From NCBI GenBank assembly GCA_964473995.1, contig CAYYRB010000044.1, positions 1 through 21,050 on the forward strand: a stretch of DNA of 21,050 bases. Reading direction: 5' to 3'. The position numbers and the translations under genes were made by a program. The notes below the pieces were generated by a model, which saw only the letters and a program-made list of their open reading frames with translations, had not been told where the DNA came from and searched no databases. This document shows positions 1 to 6,953 of this stretch, in pieces. The DNA is from JAKRSD01 sp964473995 (GTDB lineage Bacteria; Bacteroidota; Bacteroidia; CAIKAF01). Numbering within the stretch: the first letter of the stretch is position 1; each line of letters starts with the position of its first letter.

Positions 1-20
1 TGCCGTATTTTTGGAAAATA

Positions 21-48
21 AAAAACACCGCTTTGGGCGGTGTTTTTT
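21..48. terminator. bidirectional rho-independent terminator
   Basis: An 11-bp perfect inverted repeat (21-31 against 37-47) surrounds a 5-base loop (32-36). The core is the GC-rich CACCGC/GCGGTG, flanked by an A run on one side and a T run on the other. It can therefore stop transcription in both directions. It lies 10 bases past the 3' end of tRNA-Arg, so it most likely ends that leftward transcript, and it may also end a rightward gene beyond the left edge. Confidence 0.85.
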
Positions 49-58
49 GACTTATTCG

Positions 59-132
59 TGGTCTCGTAGGGATTCGAACCCCAAACCTTCTGATCCGTAG
101 TCAGATGCTCTATCCAATTGAGCTACGAAACC
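59..132 (-). tRNA. tRNA-Arg (anticodon ACG)
   Basis: The minus strand folds as a complete cloverleaf. The acceptor arms GGTTTCG and CGAGACC pair with one G-U, the D arm contains AGCTCAATTGGATAGAGC, and the T arm contains GGGTTCGAATCCC. The anticodon stem TCTGA/TCAGA encloses the loop CTACGGA, which gives anticodon ACG (arginine, CGU/CGC codons after A34 deamination). The discriminator base is A at 59. No CCA is encoded; the following bases read CGA, so CCA must be added by the nucleotidyltransferase. A promoter lies 13 bases upstream and a terminator just downstream, so it appears to be its own transcript. Confidence 0.96.
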
Positions 133-145
133 ATAAAATAGAGTG

Positions 146-176
146 CAAAGATAGGGAATGGGTAGAATATTCCAAT
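146..176 (-). promoter_or_regulatory. promoter of tRNA-Arg
   Basis: On the minus strand a -7 element TATCTTTG (146-153) fits the Bacteroidota consensus TAnnTTTG. A -33 element ATTG (173-176) lies 19 bases upstream, the expected spacing. The -7 element ends 13 bases before the mature tRNA, leaving room for a 5' leader of about 5-7 bases. The promoter sits in the gap between the clpS stop codon and the tRNA. Assignment is by consensus match, not by experiment. Confidence 0.8.
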
Positions 177-186
177 ATTTTTTTCC

Positions 187-480
187 TTATTCTTCCAAAG
201 TGACGGATAATCCTTTCACTTTTAATTTTTTGTACATCTTCTCGAGCAGGTCATGAGGGCCTTTTTTCACATCACACTTGCCGTTGAAATGCGTAATCCA
301 GGCACATTGCTCCGCCTGCTCCGGCTGGTGTCCGCAGACCTCCTGGAGGCAATCAATCACATGATCAAACGTGTTGTAATCGTCATTGTGCAGTATCAAG
401 ACTTTCTGCTCCAATTCTACCGTAAGCACATCTTCCTGAAATTCGGTTTCGTAGGAACCGTTTGAAAAAATAGTGGCCAT
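187..480 (-). CDS. clpS: ATP-dependent Clp protease adaptor ClpS
   Basis: A 97-residue protein, close to the usual ClpS length of 90-106. ClpS binds the N-terminal domain of ClpA/ClpC and delivers proteins with N-degron residues (Leu, Phe, Trp, Tyr in the bacterial pathway) to the Clp protease in the cytoplasm. The visible signature is LHNDDYNTFDHVI at residues 30-42 and AWITHFNGK at 60-68. Asn32, Asp33 and His64 match the residues that hold the N-degron alpha-amino group in Escherichia coli ClpS (N34, D35, H66). The acidic C-terminus and flexible N-terminus are normal for the family. It has its own promoter, divergent from the LKR-like gene. No clpA or clpC is in the window, which is common in this phylum. 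Confidence 0.95.
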   Translation of the reverse strand: MATIFSNGSYETEFQEDVLTVELEQKVLILHNDDYNTFDHVIDCLQEVCGHQPEQAEQCAWITHFNGKCDVKKGPHDLLEKMYKKLKVKGLSVTLEE

Positions 481-501
481 AGTATTCTGAAATTACGGTA
501 A

Positions 502-533
502 CAAAAATAAGAGATTATCTTTCAATACGCAAG
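502..533 (-). promoter_or_regulatory. promoter of clpS
   Basis: The minus strand has -7 element TATTTTTG (502-509), a perfect TAnnTTTG match, and -33 element CTTG (530-533) with a 20-base spacer. The -7 element ends 21 bases before the clpS ATG, so the untranslated leader is only about 15 bases. It faces the divergent promoter at 533-560. Confidence 0.75.
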
Positions 534-560
534 TTCACAAAAGTGCTTTCCGTACTTTTG
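533..560 (+). promoter_or_regulatory. promoter of the LKR-like gene
   Basis: The -7 element TACTTTTG (553-560) matches TAnnTTTG exactly and ends 21 bases before the ATG at 582, the same distance as for clpS on the other strand. The -33 element is poor (GTTC at 533-536, spacer 16). Its position inside the frame that would follow the GTG at 543 argues that translation starts at 582. Confidence 0.65.
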
Positions 561-581
561 CCCTCCCAATTTGGCGCAAGC

Positions 582-1781
582 ATGATTCAATTAGGCATCA
601 TCCGAGAAGGTAAAAATCCACCCGACAAACGCGTTCCGTTTACGCCCTCACAATGCGCGGAACTGCAAAACACCGGACGTTTTCGCGTGGTGGTTCAACC
701 TTCGCCCGTTCGCGCCTTTACCGATGAGGAATACCGGCATGCCGGCATCGAATTGAAAGAAGATCTGTCCACCTGTGACTTACTCATGGGCATTAAGGAA
801 GTTCCCGTGGAGCAACTGATCACCGATAAACACTACTTCTTTTTTGCCCATGTGATTAAAAAGCAGCCCTACAACCGTAAACTGATGCAGGCCATGGTGC
901 GTAAGGAAATTACCCTTACCGACTATGAATGCCTGCGCGATGCAACCGGTGAACGTGTTTTGGGTTTCGGAAAGTATGCCGGTATCGTGGGTGCCTACAA
1001 TGCCTTGAGGGGCTGGGGCATACGTTACAAATCGTTTGAATTGAAGCCCGCGCATGCCTGTTTTGATTTAGCGGAATTGATTACTGAATTGAAAAAAGTG
1101 CATTTGCCGCCGATAAAAATCGTACTAACGGGAACAGGCCGGGTAGGGCAGGGGGCCATTGAAATAATGGAGGCCTTAACAATGCGACGTGTGGAACCCG
1201 ATGAATTTCTCTCTGCTCATTTTGATGAACCCGTCTACACGGTGATCAATTTTGATACCTACTACCGGAATAAGGAGGGAAAACCGTTCGATAAACAGGA
1301 GTTTTTTAACCATCCGGTCCGTTTTGAAAGTGCTTTTCTTCCGTTTGCTCAGCAAGCCCGCATGTTCATTTCCTGTCATTATTGGGACAGTTCATCACCC
1401 AGGTTGTTTACCGTAGAGGAGATGCAAGATCCTGCATTTTCCTTGGAGCTGATTGCCGACATCACATGCGATATTCAAGGCTCCATTCCAAGTACCATCC
1501 GCGCGAGTACCATTTCTGAGCCTTTTTACGGCTTTGATCCGCGCAGCGGAAAAGAAACGGATGCCTTTCGTACTGATTGCGTGACCGTGATGGCGGTAGA
1601 TAATCTGCCTTGTGAATTGCCCCGGGATTCTTCCGAATTTTTCGGCAGCGAATTGATGAAAAAAGTGATGCCCCTCTTTCATGAAGTCGATCCTGAACAG
1701 GTTTTGACACGGGGAACGATTTTGAAGCAGGGTAAGCTTACTCCTGGCTTTCACTATTTGGCCGATTTCGCGGCAGAGTGA
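582..1781 (+). CDS. saccharopine dehydrogenase / lysine-ketoglutarate reductase-like protein (AlaDH/PNT superfamily)
   Basis: A 399-residue cytoplasmic oxidoreductase. The N-terminal part (about 3-135) is the AlaDH/PNT N domain, and a nucleotide-binding loop LTGTGRVGQGA lies at 182-192. Several stretches resemble the LKR half of animal AASS: the region around residues 86-145 (FFFAHVIKKQ, then TDYECLRDATGERVLGFG) and a C-terminal AVDNLPCELP followed by FFG. K72 and H90 sit where saccharopine dehydrogenases carry their catalytic Lys/His pair. The family joins lysine and 2-oxoglutarate to saccharopine with NAD(P)H, or runs the reverse. The SDH half is absent, as is any neighbouring lysine gene, so substrate is inferred from similarity only; alanine dehydrogenase is the main alternative. 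An in-frame GTG at 543 could extend it by 13 residues, but the promoter at 553-560 excludes that start. Confidence 0.7.
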   Translation: MIQLGIIREGKNPPDKRVPFTPSQCAELQNTGRFRVVVQPSPVRAFTDEEYRHAGIELKEDLSTCDLLMGIKEVPVEQLITDKHYFFFAHVIKKQPYNRKLMQAMVRKEITLTDYECLRDATGERVLGFGKYAGIVGAYNALRGWGIRYKSFELKPAHACFDLAELITELKKVHLPPIKIVLTGTGRVGQGAIEIMEALTMRRVEPDEFLSAHFDEPVYTVINFDTYYRNKEGKPFDKQEFFNHPVRFESAFLPFAQQARMFISCHYWDSSSPRLFTVEEMQDPAFSLELIADITCDIQGSIPSTIRASTISEPFYGFDPRSGKETDAFRTDCVTVMAVDNLPCELPRDSSEFFGSELMKKVMPLFHEVDPEQVLTRGTILKQGKLTPGFHYLADFAAE

Positions 1782-1801
1782 TTTTCAATCGGAAACTTTT
1801 A

Positions 1802-1809
1802 TACCTTTG
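1802..1809 (+). promoter_or_regulatory. -7 element of the tRNA-Leu promoter
   Basis: TACCTTTG matches the Bacteroidota -7 consensus and ends 11 bases before the mature tRNA-Leu 5' end, nearly the same layout as for tRNA-Arg. A -33 element is not clear; only a T run at 1782-1785 lies near the right place. Confidence 0.65.
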
Positions 1810-1820
1810 CAGTCGCCTTT

Positions 1821-1902
1821 GCGGAAGTGGTGAAATTGGTAGACACGCACGTTTCAGGGGCGTGTGGAGCAATCTGTGCGGGTTCGAGTCCCGCCTTCCG
1901 CA
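1821..1902 (+). tRNA. tRNA-Leu (anticodon CAG)
   Basis: A class II tRNA of 82 bases. The acceptor arms GCGGAAG and CTTCCGC pair perfectly, the D loop contains AAATTGGTAGAC, and the T arm is GGGTTCGAGTCCC within the usual stem. The anticodon stem CACGT/GCGTG encloses TTCAGGG, giving CAG (reads CUG). A long variable arm with a short GCA/TGC stem separates the anticodon and T arms, as expected for leucine. The discriminator is A at 1902, and CCA is not encoded. Confidence 0.95.
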
Positions 1903-1904
1903 CT

Positions 1905-1935
1905 AAAAGCCTTCTCATTCCGGGGAGGCTTTTTT
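1905..1935 (+). terminator. rho-independent terminator after tRNA-Leu
   Basis: A 12-bp stem (1905-1916 against 1922-1933, two G-U pairs) with the 5-base loop ATTCC ends in a run of six T. It starts three bases after the tRNA discriminator, so it closes a single-tRNA transcript. Confidence 0.85.
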
Positions 1936-2003
1936 GTTTCCGTTTGGTTTTGCCGGTTTACGGTTATGGATTGAAGTGGCTTAATGCATCTCTGGGAATT
2001 GTG

Positions 2004-2011
2004 TAACTTTA
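2004..2011 (+). promoter_or_regulatory. probable -7 element of corA
   Basis: TAACTTTA matches TAnnTTTG at all but the last base. It ends 15 bases before the TTG start of corA, slightly closer than the 19-23 bases seen at the other genes, which would leave a leader of only about 9 bases. No good -33 element is seen. Confidence 0.45.
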
Positions 2012-2026
2012 CCAAAATTACCCTGT

Positions 2027-3142
2027 TTGTTTAAGCGAGTAAATAAAAGGCTGAAGCGGGTTTTCGGAGCGGGACATACGCCCAAAAGGCCATCCCTTGC
2101 CGAACGTAAATTTGGACTTCCGCCCGGAAGTATCGTCAACCTGCATGACGCCGAAGCGGAAGAAACTGAAATTACCGTAATCGCCTACACTGAGGGGCAT
2201 TTTACTGAGGAAAAGGCTGATTCAATTGAAAAAGTGCTTGTGGGACGAGATGCATCCAAGGTAACCTGGGTGAATGTGGAAGGATTTAAAAACCTTAGCG
2301 TTTTTGAAACCATTGCCGATTTTTTGCAGATAGACCGTCTGGTTTTGGAGGATATCCTGGATCAACAATCCAGGCCAAAGTTTGAGGAATATGAGGGCTA
2401 TTGTTTTGTGACCGCCAAAATGCTCCATTTTGAAAAATTGTACGGATTGATATTTCATGAGCAGGTAAGCTTCATTTTGCACGGAAATCTTCTTTTTACT
2501 TTTCAGCAGAAGGAAGGCGACGTGTTTGAAAAAATAAGGGAACGCATACGAAAACCGGGCGGCAGAATCCGGCAGCGAAAGGCTGATTATCTGCTATATG
2601 CTTTGCTTGATATTATGGTGGATAATTATTTCGTGGTATTGGAAAAATACGAGGAAAATGTGCGCAATCTGGAGGATGATATTTTGGAAAATCCGGAGCG
2701 TTTTGCCCTTTCGGAAATCAGGCGGTTCCGTCATGAAAATGTGCTTATACGCCAGGCGCTCGTGCCTTTGCGCGAAGCAGCCGGAACCATGCTGCGTTCG
2801 GAAATGAACGTGTTTGAGTCATCCACACGCAAATTCATCAGGGAACTTTACGAACATGTGGTGCAGGTAAACGAGGCGGCCGAAATTACCCGGGAATTGG
2901 CCACCAGCCTCATGGAAACCTACCTCAGTGCCCTGAACACCAAAATGGGCAACGTAAACAAAGCCCTCACCGTAATCGCTACCATATTTCTTCCCCTGAC
3001 ATTCATTACCGGTATTTACGGCATGAATTTTACCATTCTTCCGGGTTCAGCCCATCCCTCCGGGTTTTGGTATATCCTGTCTTTTATGGGGCTTTTATTC
3101 TTGGGCATGTTGGTGTATTTCCGGTTTAAAAAATGGTTTTAA
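2027..3142 (+). CDS. corA: CorA-type divalent cation (Mg2+/Co2+) transporter
   Basis: A 371-residue inner-membrane channel protein. CorA forms a homopentamer with a large cytoplasmic N-terminal funnel and two C-terminal membrane helices. The family signature YGMNF is at 331-335 at the end of the first helix, followed by a short periplasmic loop and a second helix (about 346-366) ending in the basic RFKKWF tail. The long, charged helical part (about 200-300) fits the willow helix. The start is a TTG at 2027: no ATG or GTG lies upstream in frame before a stop at 1982, and the next in-frame ATG would remove more than 100 residues. The loop has LPGSAHP where many homologues have MPE. It is followed by the ColD-like gene after 86 bases. 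Confidence 0.92.
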   Translation: MFKRVNKRLKRVFGAGHTPKRPSLAERKFGLPPGSIVNLHDAEAEETEITVIAYTEGHFTEEKADSIEKVLVGRDASKVTWVNVEGFKNLSVFETIADFLQIDRLVLEDILDQQSRPKFEEYEGYCFVTAKMLHFEKLYGLIFHEQVSFILHGNLLFTFQQKEGDVFEKIRERIRKPGGRIRQRKADYLLYALLDIMVDNYFVVLEKYEENVRNLEDDILENPERFALSEIRRFRHENVLIRQALVPLREAAGTMLRSEMNVFESSTRKFIRELYEHVVQVNEAAEITRELATSLMETYLSALNTKMGNVNKALTVIATIFLPLTFITGIYGMNFTILPGSAHPSGFWYILSFMGLLFLGMLVYFRFKKWF

Positions 3143-3174
3143 AATCATGTTGGGGAAACTTTCACCGGCTTTGG

Positions 3175-3207
3175 TTTGTTCTTTTGTCAAAAAATAACCT
3201 ATTTCGC
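3175..3207 (+). promoter_or_regulatory. possible weak promoter of the ColD-like gene
   Basis: TTTG at 3175-3178 is followed after 21 bases by TATTTCGC (3200-3207), which keeps only the TAnnT part of the -7 consensus. It ends exactly 21 bases before the ATG at 3229, the distance used by the better promoters of this window. That placement is the main reason to list it. Confidence 0.35.
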
Positions 3208-3228
3208 AGTCAAATCGCAGTATCGTTT

Positions 3229-4440
3229 ATGTCAGCAACAGCCGGAAATTATATACACGTACCTTACGGAAAAAGTGTTCACGGAGAAGAAGAAATAGAA
3301 GCGGTAGTGCATGTGTTGCGCACCGGAACCCAGATGGGTAAACATGTGCGTGAAATGGAAGATCGGGTTGCCGCTTTGTACGACAAGAAGCATGGTATCA
3401 TGGTTAATTCAGGATCAACGGCTCTTTATCTTGCCGCAGATTTATTGGATTATCCCGCAGGTTCGGAAATCATAACGCCCGCACTTACTTTCAGCACTAC
3501 CGTGGCTCCCTTGGTAAAGAAGGGTTGGATTCCTGCTTTTGTGGATGTGGAAGAGGGCACATACAACATTGACCCCGCCAAGGTGGAAGAAATGATAACA
3601 TCCAACACCCGGGCCATGTTCATTCCCAATCTTATCGGCAATTTGCCTGATTGGAAAGAGCTGCGCCGTATTGCGGATAAGTACAAACTTTTTGTACTTG
3701 AAGATTCCGCCGATACCCTTGGTGCCGAAATCGGCGGAGCCAGCAGCGGACGCTTTACCGACATGAGTACCACCAGTTTTTATGGTTCACACGTGGTAAA
3801 CTGCGCAGGGAACGGCGGCATGCTCTGCGTAAATGAAGATGAACACCTGCGCCGCGGAAAATTATTGCGCAGCTGGGGCAGAAGCTCCTCACTTTTTGTG
3901 GAATCGGAAAAAATTGAAAACCGGTTTAACGTGGAAGTGGATGGCATTCCCTATGATGCCAAATTTGTTTTTGAAGAACCGGGATATAATGTAGAGCCTT
4001 CGGAAATAGGTGCCGCTTTTGGATTGGTTCAGGTATCAAAATTGCAGGCGAATATTGATGCCCGTAACCATAATTACCATTACCTGCGCAATTTCTTTGC
4101 CCGCTATGAGGAGTTTTTTATTCTTCCCAGGCAGTTGCCCGATTCCCGCACGGGTTGGTTGGCATTTCCGGTGACCATACGCGAAAGCGCCCCTTTCATT
4201 CGCCGGGATCTGCAGATATTTTTGGAGAAACGCAACATCCAAACCCGCACCATTTTTACGGGGAATATATTGCGTCAACCCGGATTTAAAAACATCGCCT
4301 GCATGCGCAGTGCCGATGGATATGCCGAGTCGGACAAGGTGATGCGCGGCGGCATGCTGCTCGGTTGCCATCAGGGGCTGAGCGTGGCCCAATTGGAACA
4401 CATGACCGATTCGGTAACCGAATTTTTCAAAACGATTTAA
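3229..4440 (+). CDS. ColD-like PLP-dependent NDP-hexose 3-dehydratase (DegT/DnrJ/EryC1/StrS fold, Lys replaced by His)
   Basis: A 403-residue fold-type I PLP protein. Family motifs include NSGSTALYLA (60-69), TPALTFSTTVAP (83-94) and LEDSADTLGAEIGG (157-170), whose Asp contacts the PLP ring. At the PLP-lysine position it reads SFYGSHVV (183-190): His188 replaces the lysine. This marks the 3-dehydratase branch (ColD, RfbH/E1), which removes the C3 hydroxyl of 4-keto-6-deoxy sugars, rather than the aminotransferases. After RSWGR there is SSSLF, without the Cys-rich motif that holds the [2Fe-2S] cluster in RfbH/E1, so it is nearer ColD. Further branch-like motifs are TRTIFTGNILRQPGF near 345 and LGCHQGLS near 380. 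The ATG at 3229 is preferred over 3133, which would add 32 unlike residues and overlap corA. The substrate is unknown; no dideoxysugar genes adjoin it. Confidence 0.75.
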   Translation: MSATAGNYIHVPYGKSVHGEEEIEAVVHVLRTGTQMGKHVREMEDRVAALYDKKHGIMVNSGSTALYLAADLLDYPAGSEIITPALTFSTTVAPLVKKGWIPAFVDVEEGTYNIDPAKVEEMITSNTRAMFIPNLIGNLPDWKELRRIADKYKLFVLEDSADTLGAEIGGASSGRFTDMSTTSFYGSHVVNCAGNGGMLCVNEDEHLRRGKLLRSWGRSSSLFVESEKIENRFNVEVDGIPYDAKFVFEEPGYNVEPSEIGAAFGLVQVSKLQANIDARNHNYHYLRNFFARYEEFFILPRQLPDSRTGWLAFPVTIRESAPFIRRDLQIFLEKRNIQTRTIFTGNILRQPGFKNIACMRSADGYAESDKVMRGGMLLGCHQGLSVAQLEHMTDSVTEFFKTI

Positions 4441-4470
4441 GTCGTTACACCTAACCAAACCTGATACCCC

Positions 4471-5913
4471 ATGCATGACAGCTCAAAAGGCCTGGTAAAA
4501 ACGTTCGGTTTTTACACGGCATTTTTATTGGTGGCCGGTTCCATGATCGGCTCCGGCGTATTCAAAAAAGTGGCTCCCATGACCGCCGAATTAGGTTCGG
4601 CCTGGTTGGTTCTGGCCGCGCTGCTAACCGCGGGGATCATCAGCCTCATGGGTGCCTTAACCAATGCCGAAGTGGCCGGCCTCATCGCGGAACCGGGAGG
4701 ACAATATGCCTATTTCAAGAAAATGTACGGCAAACCGTTCAGCTTTCTTTACGGGTGGAGTATGATGAGCGTGGTGCAGACCGCTACCGCCGCTTCCGTG
4801 GCCTACGTGTTTGCAGAATCGCTGAATGCGTTGGTGGAATTGCCCCGCCTGAGTCCTGAATTGGAGGCGCTCACCTATGGTTCCGATCCGTTTATTTTCA
4901 CCCCGTTTGCCAACATGGGCGTGAAAATGGTCACCATCGGATTGTTGCTTACACTTACCGCCATTAACTATGTGGGGGTTCGTTGGGGCGGTTTGGTGTT
5001 GAAGATTCTGGCCTCTTCCGTCATCGTGTGCATTATGGCCATCATTCTGCTGTGCATGAGCATAGGGGGAGGGGAGTGGGCGCATTTGAAACAGGCGGTT
5101 CCGGTGGCTGCCGACAAATCGTCCGGAGCAGGATTTGTAGGTGCTTTTTTTGCCGCCATGATGGCTGCATTTTGGTCCTATGAAGGATGGAATACCATCG
5201 GGTTTATGGGTGGGGAAATTAAAGATCCATATCGGAATATTCCCCGCGCACTCACCTGGGGAACCTTATTCGTGATTTTGTTATACATGCTGATTAATTT
5301 TTCCTACCTGTACGTACTTCCGTCCGAAAATTTTATTGCCATTCATGCCGCCGAAAATCAAATTGCGGCCGTGGAAGTGGTACGTTCTTTTCTTGGTGCC
5401 GGTGGAGCCTTGTTTATTCTGGTGTTGATTATGATGTCAACCTTCAACAGTACCAACACCACCATCATGGGAGCGCCGCGTATTTATTATGCCATGGCTC
5501 AGGACGGCTTATTTTTTAAAGGAGCTTCCAAAGTGCATCCTACTTACCGTACGCCTTCCAATGCCCTGCTTATTCAGGGAATATGGGGTTCCGTTTTGGT
5601 GTTGTCGGGTAATTTTGATCAGTTGACGGACATGCTCATTTTCGCCGCCTTTATTTTTTACGGGGCGGGTGCATTCGGCGTATTCGTTCTCCGAAGTAAA
5701 ATGAAGGATACACCGCGTCCGTACAAGGTATTCGGTTATCCCTTCATCCCGGCCCTTTTTGTAATTTTTTGTGCTGCTTTGGTACTCATTTCGGTGTGGG
5801 AAAAACCGCGTGAGGCGGGTATAGGCACGCTACTCATCCTTTCCGGAATTCCGCTTTATTACTACATGAAGCGTAAATATCCTGACGCGGAAAATTCGGC
5901 AAAAAATCAATAA
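4471..5913 (+). CDS. APC-superfamily amino-acid permease (LAT-like)
   Basis: A 480-residue inner-membrane protein with about 12 hydrophobic helices. The first contains GSMIGSGVFKKVAP (about 22-35), the unwound glycine-rich stretch that binds the amino-acid backbone in APC transporters. A conserved EPGGQYAYFKKMYG follows helix 2, and a later SYEGWNTIGFMGGEIKDPYRN stretch (split across helix 6 and its loop) is typical of the LAT/SteT group. These carry out amino-acid uptake or exchange; the substrate cannot be told from sequence. It starts 30 bases after the ColD-like gene without a visible promoter, so both are probably cotranscribed. Its stop codon overlaps the stop of the convergent GT2 gene (5907-5913). 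Confidence 0.88.
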   Translation: MHDSSKGLVKTFGFYTAFLLVAGSMIGSGVFKKVAPMTAELGSAWLVLAALLTAGIISLMGALTNAEVAGLIAEPGGQYAYFKKMYGKPFSFLYGWSMMSVVQTATAASVAYVFAESLNALVELPRLSPELEALTYGSDPFIFTPFANMGVKMVTIGLLLTLTAINYVGVRWGGLVLKILASSVIVCIMAIILLCMSIGGGEWAHLKQAVPVAADKSSGAGFVGAFFAAMMAAFWSYEGWNTIGFMGGEIKDPYRNIPRALTWGTLFVILLYMLINFSYLYVLPSENFIAIHAAENQIAAVEVVRSFLGAGGALFILVLIMMSTFNSTNTTIMGAPRIYYAMAQDGLFFKGASKVHPTYRTPSNALLIQGIWGSVLVLSGNFDQLTDMLIFAAFIFYGAGAFGVFVLRSKMKDTPRPYKVFGYPFIPALFVIFCAALVLISVWEKPREAGIGTLLILSGIPLYYYMKRKYPDAENSAKNQ

Positions 5914-6953
5914 AAATCAGTCGGATTCAGTTGGCTGAATTGTTTTTTGCCACCCAGAAAATAATCCTTCACGATGCTGCCTTGGTAAATCCCTTTCCTG
6001 TTTGGTGAAAGTACCGTGGCTTTCATACAGGTTTTTCTTTTCTTCAGCCACTGCGGCAATCCCGCCAGAAAAGACAAATGGGCTTTGGCAATGGCAAAAA
6101 ATTCGCTCGGATTTCCTGAAAACAGGGCTTTATAGGCGGCTACGATATCCAGCATATAACGGATGGGAAATGCGAAAAGCAATTGTTTGGCCGGCATGTT
6201 TTTTATCATCATGATCAGTCCGTTTCGGTAGTTTCGAAAAATTTTCTGCGGACTCCCGTATGTTATAACACTCCCCCCCACATGATAAACGGTTGATTCG
6301 CCGCACGCCATTATTTTGTATCCGGCGTTTTTCATTCTCCAGCACAGATCAATTTCTTCCATGTGGGCAAAGAACGACGGATCGAAGCCTTCAATTTGAT
6401 CAAATACATCTTTTCGTGTAACAAAACATCCGCCCGATGCCCAGAAACACTCAGTTGTGGTGTTATATTGACCTGCATCTTCTTCCAGCGTAAAAAAGAT
6501 TCTGCCCCGGCAAAACGGATAACCCAGCGAATCGATAAATCCACCCGCGGCTCCGGCATATTCAAACAATTCTTTTTGCTTTTGGTAACGGATTTTTGGT
6601 TGACAGGCTGCAATCATTGGATCAGATTCCATAAGTGCATGAAGCGGGGCGAACCAATTTTTTGTCACTTCAAAATCAGCGCTGAGCAATACCACGTATT
6701 TGGCGTCGATTTGTTTCAAACCCTCCATATATCCGCCCGTAAAACCTAGGTTGACGGGAAGTTTAATCAGGTGAACTTCGGGAAATTGCGCTGTTATAAA
6801 ATCAGCCGTATCATCGGTAGACGCATTGTCAATCAACACGGTATCATACCGGTTTTTTCCTTCCTCTAAAATCAGCGGAAGAAAGTCACGATGGTATGAT
6901 TTTCCGTTATAACTTAATATAACAACCGCTGTATCGGTTTTGCAATGCATCAT
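5907..6953 (-). CDS. GT2-family glycosyltransferase (rhamnosyltransferase-like)
   Basis: A 348-residue inverting GT-A glycosyltransferase, expected to add a sugar to a lipid-linked glycan at the cytoplasmic face of the inner membrane. Near the N-terminus are VVILSYNG, IDNASTDDT and VNLGFTGGY. The metal-binding DXD counterpart is SADFEV, and the catalytic-base region is GFDPSFFAHMEEIDLCWR preceded by SGGCFVTRK, as in WbbL-like rhamnosyltransferases. The start at 6953 forms an ATGA overlap with the phosphoglycosyl transferase stop codon, so the two are translationally coupled; an ATG at 6983 would overlap by 34 bases and is less likely. It is the last gene of cluster A. Donor sugar and linkage are unknown. 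Confidence 0.88.
   Translation of the reverse strand: MMHCKTDTAVVILSYNGKSYHRDFLPLILEEGKNRYDTVLIDNASTDDTADFITAQFPEVHLIKLPVNLGFTGGYMEGLKQIDAKYVVLLSADFEVTKNWFAPLHALMESDPMIAACQPKIRYQKQKELFEYAGAAGGFIDSLGYPFCRGRIFFTLEEDAGQYNTTTECFWASGGCFVTRKDVFDQIEGFDPSFFAHMEEIDLCWRMKNAGYKIMACGESTVYHVGGSVITYGSPQKIFRNYRNGLIMMIKNMPAKQLLFAFPIRYMLDIVAAYKALFSGNPSEFFAIAKAHLSFLAGLPQWLKKRKTCMKATVLSPNRKGIYQGSIVKDYFLGGKKQFSQLNPTDFY

Noticed and set aside
155..181. AATATT repeated around CC followed by T run, looking like a terminator
   Set aside because: The stem is A/T only with a 2-base loop, the T run is on the + strand where no gene ends, and it overlaps the -33 box of the tRNA-Arg promoter.
3133..3228. Longer version of the ColD-like protein starting at 3133
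   Set aside because: The added 32 residues have no resemblance to the family, overlap the end of corA and include the possible promoter; ATG 3229 precedes the normal N-terminus.
4036..4476. A 146-codon open frame on the - strand
   Set aside because: It is antisense to the ColD-like gene and shows no recognisable motif.
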